From the NCBI GenBank assembly GCA_900542275.1, contig UQMW01000037.1, positions 1-23,089 of the forward strand: a stretch of 23,089 bases of DNA, read 5' to 3'. Positions 1 through 6,168 of the stretch are shown piece by piece. Position 1 is the stretch's first letter; each line of letters begins with the position of its first letter. Source of the DNA: an uncultured Collinsella sp. GTDB lineage: Bacteria > Actinomycetota > Coriobacteriia > Coriobacteriales > Coriobacteriaceae. A program made the position numbers and the translations under genes. The notes beneath the pieces are model-generated. The model saw only the letters and a list, made by a program, of their open reading frames with translations, searched no databases and had not been told where the DNA came from.

Positions 1-120
1 GAGCACCGTGCCCGAGCTGTTCAGGAGCTCCGTCTGGTGCTGGCTGTAGTAGCCCATCTTGACCAGCGAGCCCATGACCTGCGTCCCGCCCTTGCGCTCC
101 AGACGGCCCGCGAGGATTTT
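1..120 (-). other. ABC-F-like segment fused in frame after the RsgA Walker A/G1
   Basis: The last 40 visible codons read KILAGRLERKGGTQVMG, then KMGYYSQHQTELLN and GTVL. This is the layout just after Walker A in the second ATPase domain of ABC-F proteins: KLLAGEL, a glycine-containing hairpin, KIGYFSQ/AQHQ with the Q-loop glutamine, then a TVL helix. RsgA proteins instead continue with NALLG, REV and KGRHTT. The change falls at GAGKSTLL, a stretch common to both families, as expected for homology-driven recombination or an assembly-graph crossover. The assignment is from motif memory, not from a search. Confidence 0.65.
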
Positions 121-924
121 GAGCAGCGTCGACTTGCCGGCACCCGACTCGCCCAGAATCATGGCGCAGCTCCCGGCAGGCACGCAGGCACGGACCTCGT
201 CCAGGCCGCGGCCCTCGGCAGAGGACGTCACGATCACGCGCACGTTCGGACCCACCAGGCGGCGCACGCGGTCCAGATCGCGCTCGAGCTCCCCGGCATC
301 GCAGCGGTCAGCCTTGGTGAGCACCACCACCGGCTCGGCATCGCAGTCGAGCGCCAACACCAGCGAGCGCGCCACACGGTCGAGCAGCACCTCGCCGGCA
401 CCGAGCGCCTGCACGATTAGCACGCTATCCACGTTGGAGCAGAGCACCTGGCGCTCTCCGCGGGCACGGCCGCGCCAACGCTCAAAGCTCGTACGGCGCG
501 GCAGTACGCATTCAATCACGCCCATATCGTGCCCGGGAGCGCGGCGCACCGCCACACGATCGCCCACGGCAGGCAGCAGGACCTCGTCCCCACCGCGCGA
601 CTTGGCAAATCCCACGGCATGCTCGGCGCGGAAGGTATCGTCGGCAGTCGCCACCAGCGGAAACCCACGATCCAAGCGCACCACGGCGCCAAGCTGCATC
701 TGCTCGGGCTCCTCGGCATACGCGCAGAAATCATCAAAGGCAGCCTGCTGGGCTTCATCGACCGGCAGGTCATCAAACGCTGGAACATCCTGCAGCGCGT
801 CAAGCCCCGGTACACTCGCCAGCAACTCCTCAGCAGATGCAGGGGGTTCGGTCGCGAGCTTCCGACGACGATCACGCTTAGCCCGCGCCCCCGTCGTCTT
901 TTTCTTCGCCTTAGCCTTAGCCAC
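1..924 (-). CDS. rsgA: RsgA-type ribosome-assembly GTPase, partial, with ABC-F-like 3' end
   Basis: Partial gene running off the left edge (308 codons visible). The GTG start at 924 follows a GGGAGG site. A Lys/Arg-rich N-terminus and acidic linker (residues 1-75) lead to an OB-fold-like segment (about 76-145, with VGDRVAVRR and GVIECVLPRRTSFER). The circularly permuted GTPase domain follows: SNVDSVLIVQA, G4 as TKAD (203-206), G5-like TSSAEGRGLDEV (233-244) and G1 GESGAGKST (258-266). RsgA is a GTPase that helps mature the 30S subunit. After G1 the frame stays open, but the expected G2/G3 (KGRHTT, DTPG) and zinc-knuckle tail are absent. Residues 269-308 resemble an ABC-F ATPase instead. Identity of residues 1-268 is firm; the junction may be real or an assembly artefact. 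Confidence 0.82.
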   Translation of the reverse strand, partial: MAKAKAKKKTTGARAKRDRRRKLATEPPASAEELLASVPGLDALQDVPAFDDLPVDEAQQAAFDDFCAYAEEPEQMQLGAVVRLDRGFPLVATADDTFRAEHAVGFAKSRGGDEVLLPAVGDRVAVRRAPGHDMGVIECVLPRRTSFERWRGRARGERQVLCSNVDSVLIVQALGAGEVLLDRVARSLVLALDCDAEPVVVLTKADRCDAGELERDLDRVRRLVGPNVRVIVTSSAEGRGLDEVRACVPAGSCAMILGESGAGKSTLLKILAGRLERKGGTQVMGSLVKMGYYSQHQTELLNSSGTVL

Positions 925-962
925 AAACGCCTCCCAGCACCAAAAATCACAACTGAGCAGGT

Positions 963-992
963 ATTTTAAATCAAAAAGAGCTGGCCGGGCAA
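963..992 (-). promoter_or_regulatory. Possible rsgA promoter
   Basis: On the minus strand, TTGCCC (992-987) and TAAAAT (968-963) are separated by 18 bases, and the gap ends about 40 bases before the GTG start. The -35-like box sits inside the upstream terminator hairpin. Only the -10 is close to consensus, so this is tentative. Confidence 0.3.
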
Positions 993-1006
993 AGCCCGAC
1001 CAGCTC
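973..1006 (-). terminator. Rho-independent terminator after the P-type ATPase gene
   Basis: On the minus strand a 13-base arm (1006-994) and its partner (990-978) pair around a TTT loop with one wobble/mismatch position. TTTTT follows directly (977-973). It lies about 155 bases past the ATPase stop and separates that gene from rsgA. Confidence 0.8.
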
Positions 1007-1048
1007 ACAAACTTTCCCTCAGCCAATGGTCCCGAGAGGTTATCCGAA

Positions 1049-1139
1049 GGCCCGCCCGCCGGGAGGGGTTTCTTCCGAGCGATCCCGCAGCGCGAAGCGC
1101 GAGGACCAGCGAGGAAGAAACCCCGCAGGCGGTCGGGCC
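1049..1139. repeat. Imperfect palindromic element of about 91 bp with nested hairpin
   Basis: The left arm (1049-1076) and right arm (1113-1139) are imperfect reverse complements. GGGGTTTCTTCC and GGAAGAAACCCC form an exact 12-bp core. Between them is a 36-base G/C-rich centre with a short GCGC-GAA-GCGC hairpin. The whole lies between the ATPase stop and its terminator. Its design resembles the element at 13662-13759 (long outer arms, small inner hairpin, then a GAGG-like run), which suggests a dispersed repeat family rather than a simple terminator. It could still act as a transcript-stabilising structure. Confidence 0.6.
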
Positions 1140-1162
1140 GGTGGGAAGGATGGCCTTTCGAC

Positions 1163-3844
1163 TTACTCCTTCTCGACCGCGCGCATGATCGCCTTGTAGA
1201 TCTCCATCAGCGGGATGATCAGGAAGGCCAGGCCCAGGGCAGCGACAACGCCCTTGAGCTCAAGCGTCACGGGGCCAAAGAACATCTCGGCAAGCGTCGG
1301 CTGCACGGTCACGATCACCGTCAGCACCAGTGCCAGCGCGGCGGAAGCCCACAGCCACTTGTTCTGCTTCTTCATGGTGAACAGCGACGCACGACGGCTG
1401 CGCATATTGAAGCAGTGGAAAATCTCGACCATGTTGAGCGTGATGAACGCCATCATCACGCCTTCCTCGTCGGCATTGCCGGCGATCATATCGGCGATGT
1501 GGATGTAGCCCATGTCAAAGTACACGCCCACAAAGAAGCTCGCCAGCACCAGCGCGGTGATGATTAGGCCCTGGACCACGCAGTCCAGACCCATATGTCC
1601 GGCAAAGACACCGTCCTTGGCGTTGCGCGGCTTGCGCTTCATGATGTCGCCCTCGGCATCCTCCATGCCCAGCGCAAGCGCGGGGAAGCAGTCGGTGACC
1701 AGGTTCACCCACAGCAGCTGCACCGGCTGGAAGATGGTAAAGCCGATGAGCGTGGCGATAAACACCGAGAACACCTCGGCAAGGTTGGCCGAAAGCAGGA
1801 ACTGGATGACCTTGCGGATGTTGTCGTAGATGCGACGACCCTCTTCGCAGGCGCCGATGATGGTAGCGAAGTTGTCATCGGCAAGTACCATGTCGGCGAC
1901 GTTCTTGGTGACGTCGGTACCGGTGATGCCCATACCAACGCCAATGTCGGCGCGCTTGATGGACGGGGCGTCGTTGACGCCATCGCCCGTCATGGCCACG
2001 ATCTGGTCGCGCGACTTCCAAGCCTCGACGATGCGTGTCTTGTGCTCGGGCTGGACGCGGGCGTACACGCCGTAGTCCTCGATGTGCGCGTCGAGTTCCT
2101 CGTCGCTCATGCGATCGAGGTCGGCACCGGTGATGGCCTGGCTGCGATCGGCGACGATGCCCAGCTGCTTGGCGATGGCCACGGCGGTGTCGATGTGGTC
2201 GCCCGTGATCATGACGGTGCGGATACCGGCGTCGTGCGCCTCGTGGATAGCGTCGGCCACCTCGGGACGGACCGGGTCGATCATGCCGGACAGGCCACAG
2301 AAGACCAGGTCATGCTCGAGCGCAGCGGGGCTGCAGTCGTCGGGAACCTCGGTGTAGGTGCGGCTTGCCAGCGCCAGTACGCGCAGGGCCTCGTCGGCCA
2401 TGGCCTTGTTGGCCGCCACGAGCTCGGCGCGGCGCTCCTCGGTCAGGGGGACGACCTTATCGCCCTCGTAGATATGGGTGCACAGGCCGATCACCACGTC
2501 GGGCGCACCCTTGGTGTACTGCTCGTACTCGCCATCCAGGGTCTCGACGACCACGGACATCATCTTGCGGCCCGAGTCAAACGGGGCCTCGCCCACGCGC
2601 GGATGCTCGGCAGTCAGGCCAGTGAGGCCCGCCTTGCCGGCGTCGTTGACGAGCGCGCACTCAGTCGGCTCGCCCACGGCCTCGCCCAGCTCCTCGTCCC
2701 ACTGAGCATCGGAGCACAGCGCCATGCCGGCCAGGAACTTCTCCTTGGGCGCAGCGAGCTCGTGCTTGACGACGGTCATCTTGTTCTGGGTAAGGGTACC
2801 GGTCTTGTCGGAGCAGATGGTCTGCGTGCAGCCAAGGGTCTCGACGGCAGAGAGCTTGCGGATAATCGCCTGGCGCTTGGCCATCTTGGTCACGCCGAGC
2901 GAAAGGACGATGGTCACGACGGCGACCAGGCCCTCGGGAATGGCGGCGACGGCAAGCGAGACGGCGACCATAAAGGTGTCGAGCAGGGCAGTCGGGTCGG
3001 TGAGGACATTGCCCACGCCGTGGCGGAGGATGTCAACGCCAAAGATCACGACGCAGATGACGATCACCATAATGGTAAGGATGCGGCTGAGCTCGGCGAG
3101 CTTCACCTGCAACGGCGTGAGCTCCTCCTTGGCCTCGGCCAGGGCGCCGGCGATCTTACCCATCTCGGTGTTCATGCCGGTGCCGACCACGACGGCGCGG
3201 CCACGGCCGTATACCACGGTGGAACCCATGTAGCACATGTTCTTGCGGTCGCCGAGCGGCACGTCATCGGTGCCCGCGGCAAGCTCGATCACGTTGGCGT
3301 GCTTCTCTACGGGCACGGACTCGCCGGTGAGCGCGGCCTCTTCGATCTTCATCGTGGCGCTCTCGAGCACGCGGCAGTCGGCCGGGACGGAGTCGCCCGC
3401 CTCGAGCATGATCACGTCGCCGGGCACGAGCTCGGCGCTCGGCAGGTGCACGAGCTTGCCGTCGCGCAGCACCTTGGACTGCGCCGCACTCATCTCCTGC
3501 AGGGCCTCGAGGGCCTCCTCGCTCTTGGCTTCCTGGACCACGCCCAGCACCGAGTTGACGATAACGACGAACATGATGATGGCAACATCGGCAAAGTCGG
3601 GCTCGCCCTTGACCATGCCCGTGAGCGCACTGATGACGGCGGCAACGATCAGCATGATGACCATGGGGTCGGCCATCTGCTCAAAGAAACGCTTCCACAG
3701 CGGCGTCTTCTCGGCTTCCTCGAGCTTGTTAGGGCCTGTCTTGGCAAGGCGCGAAGACGCCTCGTCGTTGCTCAGGCCGAGGTTCTCATCGACACCTTGG
3801 TCGCTGAGCACCTCCGCCGCGGCGGACAGGTATTCCTTTTGCAT
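1163..3844 (-). CDS. P-type (P2) cation-transporting ATPase, probably Ca2+
   Basis: Full-length 893-residue P2-type ATPase that exports a cation across the cytoplasmic membrane through an aspartyl-phosphate intermediate. Visible in order: N-terminal cation-ATPase domain (about 8-75), TM1-2, actuator loop with TGES (173-176), TM4 with PEGL (303-306), phosphorylation motif DKTGT (Asp346), nucleotide domain with KGAP, hinge TGDHIDTA, GDGVNDAP, and a C-terminal six-helix bundle. Candidate ion ligands match SERCA: Glu in PEGL, Glu in TM5 SANLAEV, Asn/Thr/Asp in TM6 NLVTD and Glu in TM8 NMVEIF. Both SERCA-type sites therefore look populated, favouring Ca2+, although Mn2+ or another ion is possible. 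The start has a strong AGGAGGGG site. It reads toward rsgA but is separated from it by a terminator. Confidence 0.93.
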   Translation of the reverse strand: MQKEYLSAAAEVLSDQGVDENLGLSNDEASSRLAKTGPNKLEEAEKTPLWKRFFEQMADPMVIMLIVAAVISALTGMVKGEPDFADVAIIMFVVIVNSVLGVVQEAKSEEALEALQEMSAAQSKVLRDGKLVHLPSAELVPGDVIMLEAGDSVPADCRVLESATMKIEEAALTGESVPVEKHANVIELAAGTDDVPLGDRKNMCYMGSTVVYGRGRAVVVGTGMNTEMGKIAGALAEAKEELTPLQVKLAELSRILTIMVIVICVVIFGVDILRHGVGNVLTDPTALLDTFMVAVSLAVAAIPEGLVAVVTIVLSLGVTKMAKRQAIIRKLSAVETLGCTQTICSDKTGTLTQNKMTVVKHELAAPKEKFLAGMALCSDAQWDEELGEAVGEPTECALVNDAGKAGLTGLTAEHPRVGEAPFDSGRKMMSVVVETLDGEYEQYTKGAPDVVIGLCTHIYEGDKVVPLTEERRAELVAANKAMADEALRVLALASRTYTEVPDDCSPAALEHDLVFCGLSGMIDPVRPEVADAIHEAHDAGIRTVMITGDHIDTAVAIAKQLGIVADRSQAITGADLDRMSDEELDAHIEDYGVYARVQPEHKTRIVEAWKSRDQIVAMTGDGVNDAPSIKRADIGVGMGITGTDVTKNVADMVLADDNFATIIGACEEGRRIYDNIRKVIQFLLSANLAEVFSVFIATLIGFTIFQPVQLLWVNLVTDCFPALALGMEDAEGDIMKRKPRNAKDGVFAGHMGLDCVVQGLIITALVLASFFVGVYFDMGYIHIADMIAGNADEEGVMMAFITLNMVEIFHCFNMRSRRASLFTMKKQNKWLWASAALALVLTVIVTVQPTLAEMFFGPVTLELKGVVAALGLAFLIIPLMEIYKAIMRAVEKE

Positions 3845-3956
3845 ATAGAGTCCCCTCCTGGGATTCGGGCCACTCAGCAGATTGATGCCCGATCATAATT
3901 CCCAGGAGAAGGGCAAGGGCTCATCAAGGCTGCCGTGCTGAGCGGCAGTTGATAGT
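3845..3956 (-). promoter_or_regulatory. Structured 5' leader of the ATPase gene with complementary hairpin loops
   Basis: Read on the minus strand, hairpin A (3953-3923) has an 11-bp stem (ATCAA plus CTGCCG, with a 2-base bulge on the 3' side) and a 7-base loop CTCAGCA. Hairpin B (3907-3856) has an 8-bp outer stem TCCTGGGA/TCCCAGGA, an 8/2 internal loop, a 5-bp CGGGC/GCCCG stem and a 16-base loop containing TGCTGAG. That run is the exact complement of the whole loop of A. The 3' arm of B includes AGGA of the Shine-Dalgarno. This fits a cis-acting RNA that controls translation of the ATPase. I could not match it to yybP-ykoY, M-box or NiCo riboswitch consensus features. Confidence 0.5.
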
Positions 3957-3962
3957 GGAGCT

Positions 3963-3992
3963 ATGGTACCCCAAAGCGACGCGTCTAGCCAA
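3963..3992 (-). promoter_or_regulatory. Possible promoter of the ATPase gene
   Basis: TTGGCT (3992-3987) and TACCAT (3968-3963) on the minus strand are 18 bases apart, each matching consensus at 4 of 6 positions. Transcription would start near 3956, just before hairpin A of the leader. Confidence 0.3.
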
Positions 3993-4217
3993 AACAATCG
4001 GTTTGGAAATATGGTCCGCACGCAACGGTGCAGACCGTGTGATGCTCAACATTGGTAAAACGTTTTTTCTTCGGCACATCGCCAAACTGACATATCGCCC
4101 AGATAGCAGCGGTTGGAGTGGTTGGTAAAGATTTTCCATATACCGTTTTTCCCGCAAAAAATGAACTTCCATTTCGGCATACGGTCGATTTTTTGGGGTA
4201 TTCGGTCGGCATTTCGT
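3993..4217. other. Divergent intergenic region between the ATPase gene and pyk
   Basis: This is the distal part of a 442-base gap between divergent genes, and it is visibly richer in A/T than the genes around it. It holds several T-runs and a small palindrome, ACGGT-GCAG-ACCGT (4025-4038). No open frame has a convincing start or composition. No other element is recognised. Confidence 0.5.
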
Positions 4218-4223
4218 TATAAT
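4218..4223 (+). promoter_or_regulatory. pyk -10 element
   Basis: A consensus TATAAT lies 63 bases before the pyk ATG. No good -35 is present at 16-18 bases; TTGGGG at 4193-4198 would give a 19-base spacer. The start site would be near 4230. Confidence 0.5.
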
Positions 4224-4270
4224 CATCTCGGTTTTATTTCTTATGGTTTATCTATCAGCGCAAGACGATG

Positions 4271-4286
4271 TCAGATGGAGGTCTGA
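4271..4286 (+). promoter_or_regulatory. pyk ribosome-binding site in a hairpin loop
   Basis: TCAGA and TCTGA form a 5-bp stem around TGGAGG, and the ATG follows immediately. The Shine-Dalgarno is therefore displayed in a 6-base loop directly next to the start codon, which could tune initiation. Confidence 0.5.
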
Positions 4287-5747
4287 ATGTACAAGCGCAC
4301 TAAGATTGTATGCACCATGGGTCCCGCGTGCGATAGCGACGAGACCATCCGCGAGATGATCAAGGCGGGCATGAACGTCGCCCGTTTTAACTTCTCGCAC
4401 GGCTCCTACGACGAGCACCACGGTCGCATCGAGCGCGTCCGCCGTATTTCCAAGGAGCTCGGTCTGCCTGTCGGCATCCTGCTCGACACCAAGGGCCCCG
4501 AGGTCCGCACCGGCCTTCTGGTCGACGGCAAGAAGGTTGCCGTCAAGACCGGCGATAAGATCGTCGTCACCGCTCAGCCCACGTCCGAGGATTTCCACGG
4601 CACCGCTGAGCACATCTCCCTCGACTACCTGGCTCTGCCTTCCGAGGTCGAGAAGGGCTCCCTCATCCTGATCGATGACGGCCTGGTTGCCCTCGAGGTC
4701 GAGTCCGTCAGCGGCCAGGACATGACCTGCGTCGTTAAGAACGACGGCCTGATCGGCGAGCGCAAGGGCGTCAACATGCCCAACGTCAACATCTCGCTGC
4801 CCGCCATCACCGAGCGCGATCGTCAGGACATCCTCTTTGGCCTGACCGAGAACATCGACTACATCGCCGCTTCCTTCATCCGTGACGGCGAGTCCGTCCG
4901 CGGCATCCGCAAGCTTTGCCGCGAGAACGGCGGCGAGCACGTGACGATCTTCCCGAAGATCGAGTGCGCCCTGGGCGTCGAGAACTTCGACGAGATCCTC
5001 GAGGCTTCCGACGGCATCATGGTCGCCCGTGGCGACCTGGGTATCGAGATCAAGCCCGAGCTCGTTCCGCACATCCAGAAGGAGATCATCGCCAAGTGCA
5101 ACGCGGCCTACAAGCCCGTTATCACCGCTACGCAGATGCTCGACTCCATGCAGCAGAACCCGCGCCCGACGCGCGCCGAGGTTGCCGACGTTGCTAACGC
5201 CATCTACGACGGCACCGACGCCGTTATGCTCTCTGGCGAGTCCGCTGCCGGTAAGTACCCGGTCGAGGCCGTTAAGATGCAGGCCAGCATTGCTCTCGAG
5301 ACCGAGAAGTACCTCCCGGCCCACGCTCCGCTCGAGGTTCCGGCCGACGCTCACGGCACCCGCGTCGTCAACAACGTTGTGGGTATGTCCGCTGTGAACA
5401 TGGCCACCACCGTTGGCGCCAAGTGCATCACCGTGCCGACGACCACCGGTCGTACCGCACGCCTGATCTCGCACTTCCGTCCCAACATGCCGATCTGCGC
5501 GTTCTCCCGCCACGAGTGGGCCGTCCAGCAGATGATCATGTACTGGGGCGTTATCCCGCACCAGGCCGAGATTACCCAGGGTACCGTCAACGGCACGATC
5601 GTCAAGGCGATCGAGACCGCTAAGGAGCTCGGCTACGTCGAGGCTGGCGATTTGACCGTCGCTACCGCCGGCGATCCCCGCATGAGCGTCCAGCTCGAGG
5701 ACAAGGTCTCCTCGACCAACGTCGCTTACGTCGCTCAGGTGCGTTAA
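4287..5747 (+). CDS. pyk: Pyruvate kinase
   Basis: 486-residue pyruvate kinase, which makes ATP and pyruvate from phosphoenolpyruvate and ADP in the last step of glycolysis. It shows RFNFSH (33-38), DTKGPEVRTG, the catalytic-lysine segment FPKIE, the metal-binding GIMVARGDLGIEI region, the family signature around MLDSM and PTRAEVADVANA, SGESAAGKYP, and the C-terminal TTTGRTA loop that holds the allosteric phosphate site in related enzymes. The length is that of the short bacterial form, without the extra C-terminal PEP-utilising domain. Codon use is highly biased, as for a strongly expressed gene. It is monocistronic, with its own -10 and a strong terminator. Confidence 0.97.
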   Translation: MYKRTKIVCTMGPACDSDETIREMIKAGMNVARFNFSHGSYDEHHGRIERVRRISKELGLPVGILLDTKGPEVRTGLLVDGKKVAVKTGDKIVVTAQPTSEDFHGTAEHISLDYLALPSEVEKGSLILIDDGLVALEVESVSGQDMTCVVKNDGLIGERKGVNMPNVNISLPAITERDRQDILFGLTENIDYIAASFIRDGESVRGIRKLCRENGGEHVTIFPKIECALGVENFDEILEASDGIMVARGDLGIEIKPELVPHIQKEIIAKCNAAYKPVITATQMLDSMQQNPRPTRAEVADVANAIYDGTDAVMLSGESAAGKYPVEAVKMQASIALETEKYLPAHAPLEVPADAHGTRVVNNVVGMSAVNMATTVGAKCITVPTTTGRTARLISHFRPNMPICAFSRHEWAVQQMIMYWGVIPHQAEITQGTVNGTIVKAIETAKELGYVEAGDLTVATAGDPRMSVQLEDKVSSTNVAYVAQVR

Positions 5748-5775
5748 GTCGTACTTGCAAGCATGTTTGCATTGC

Positions 5776-5812
5776 AAAGGGCCCGGAAGGCTTCGCCTTC
5801 CGGGCCCTTTTT
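5776..5812 (+). terminator. Rho-independent terminator of pyk
   Basis: A perfect 14-bp stem (5778-5791 with 5795-5808) has a TTC loop, AAA before it and a T-run 5808-5812 after it. It lies about 30 bases after the pyk stop. Confidence 0.95.
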
Positions 5813-5989
5813 CTGTGTCAATGCCGGCACACGGCAAAACACGCACCCATTTCTTTACCAAAAGCGCGAAATCCACCTTTCGAGGCCCAAAAATAAAGTC
5901 CCAAGCGCTAAAAGTGTTCGCCCGATGGCGAAACCACACCTTACCCGACGCTGCTAAATCGTTTTAGCAAGAGCCAGATCGACCGCGTT
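5813..5989. other. Intergenic stretch before the inverted repeat
   Basis: No gene is recognised. The only structure is a small palindrome TGCTAAA-TCGT-TTTAGCA (5952-5969) without a T-run. Composition is less GC-biased than pyk, matching the accessory gene that follows. Confidence 0.4.
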
Positions 5990-6117
5990 TTCGGAAGTAT
6001 GCGGCAAATTCTGAGACCTCCGAGCACACCCCGTTTTTTCGCAACAAAATGCCTGATAAACTGGCCTCAAAAGCCAGGTCTGCTCACAGGGTTCAGATTT
6101 TGCCGCATACTTCCGAA
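5990..6117. repeat. Long inverted repeat (25-bp arms) upstream of the nuclease-like gene
   Basis: The left arm (5990-6014) and right arm (6093-6117) are reverse complements with a single mismatch in 25 bases; the left begins TTCGGAAGTATGCGGCAAA. The 78-base centre contains a smaller hairpin CTGGC-N7-GCCAG (6061-6077) and a possible GATAAA -10 (6055-6060). The right arm ends 51 bases before the next start codon. It could be a large regulatory cruciform/RNA hairpin for that gene or a non-autonomous palindromic mobile element. No target-site duplication was seen. Confidence 0.8.
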
Positions 6118-6168
6118 TTGACGCTGGCATCGCACGGTCCAAAAGCACATTTCGACCAGGAGGATATC

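Noticed and set aside
1595..3898. Very long plus-strand open frame opposite the ATPase gene
   Set aside because: It mirrors the codons of the P-type ATPase on the other strand. High GC removes stops from antisense frames. The product is rich in His/Asp/Gly repeats with no domain, and there is no RBS.
3845..3956. yybP-ykoY (Mn2+), M-box or NiCo riboswitch upstream of the ATPase
   Set aside because: The location suits them, but conserved sequence blocks such as the GGGGAGUAGC-type strand of yybP-ykoY or the four-way junction of NiCo are not visible. It is kept as an unclassified structured leader.
3924..4226. Small minus-strand frames of 75-100 codons in the ATPase-pyk gap
   Set aside because: There is no SD, composition looks non-coding, and they overlap the likely promoters of both neighbouring genes.
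4248..5939. 563-codon minus-strand open frame opposite pyk
   Set aside because: It is antisense to a clear pyruvate kinase, runs through the pyk terminator, and has the composition expected of a shadow frame.
5952..5969. TGCTAAA/TTTAGCA palindrome considered as a terminator for the region
   Set aside because: The stem is A/T-rich with no T-run on either strand, and the pyk transcript already ends at 5812.
6049..6168. Earlier in-frame start for the nuclease-like gene at 6049
   Set aside because: It would translate through the right arm of the inverted repeat, has no SD, and the ATG at 6169 has a strong AGGAGG.
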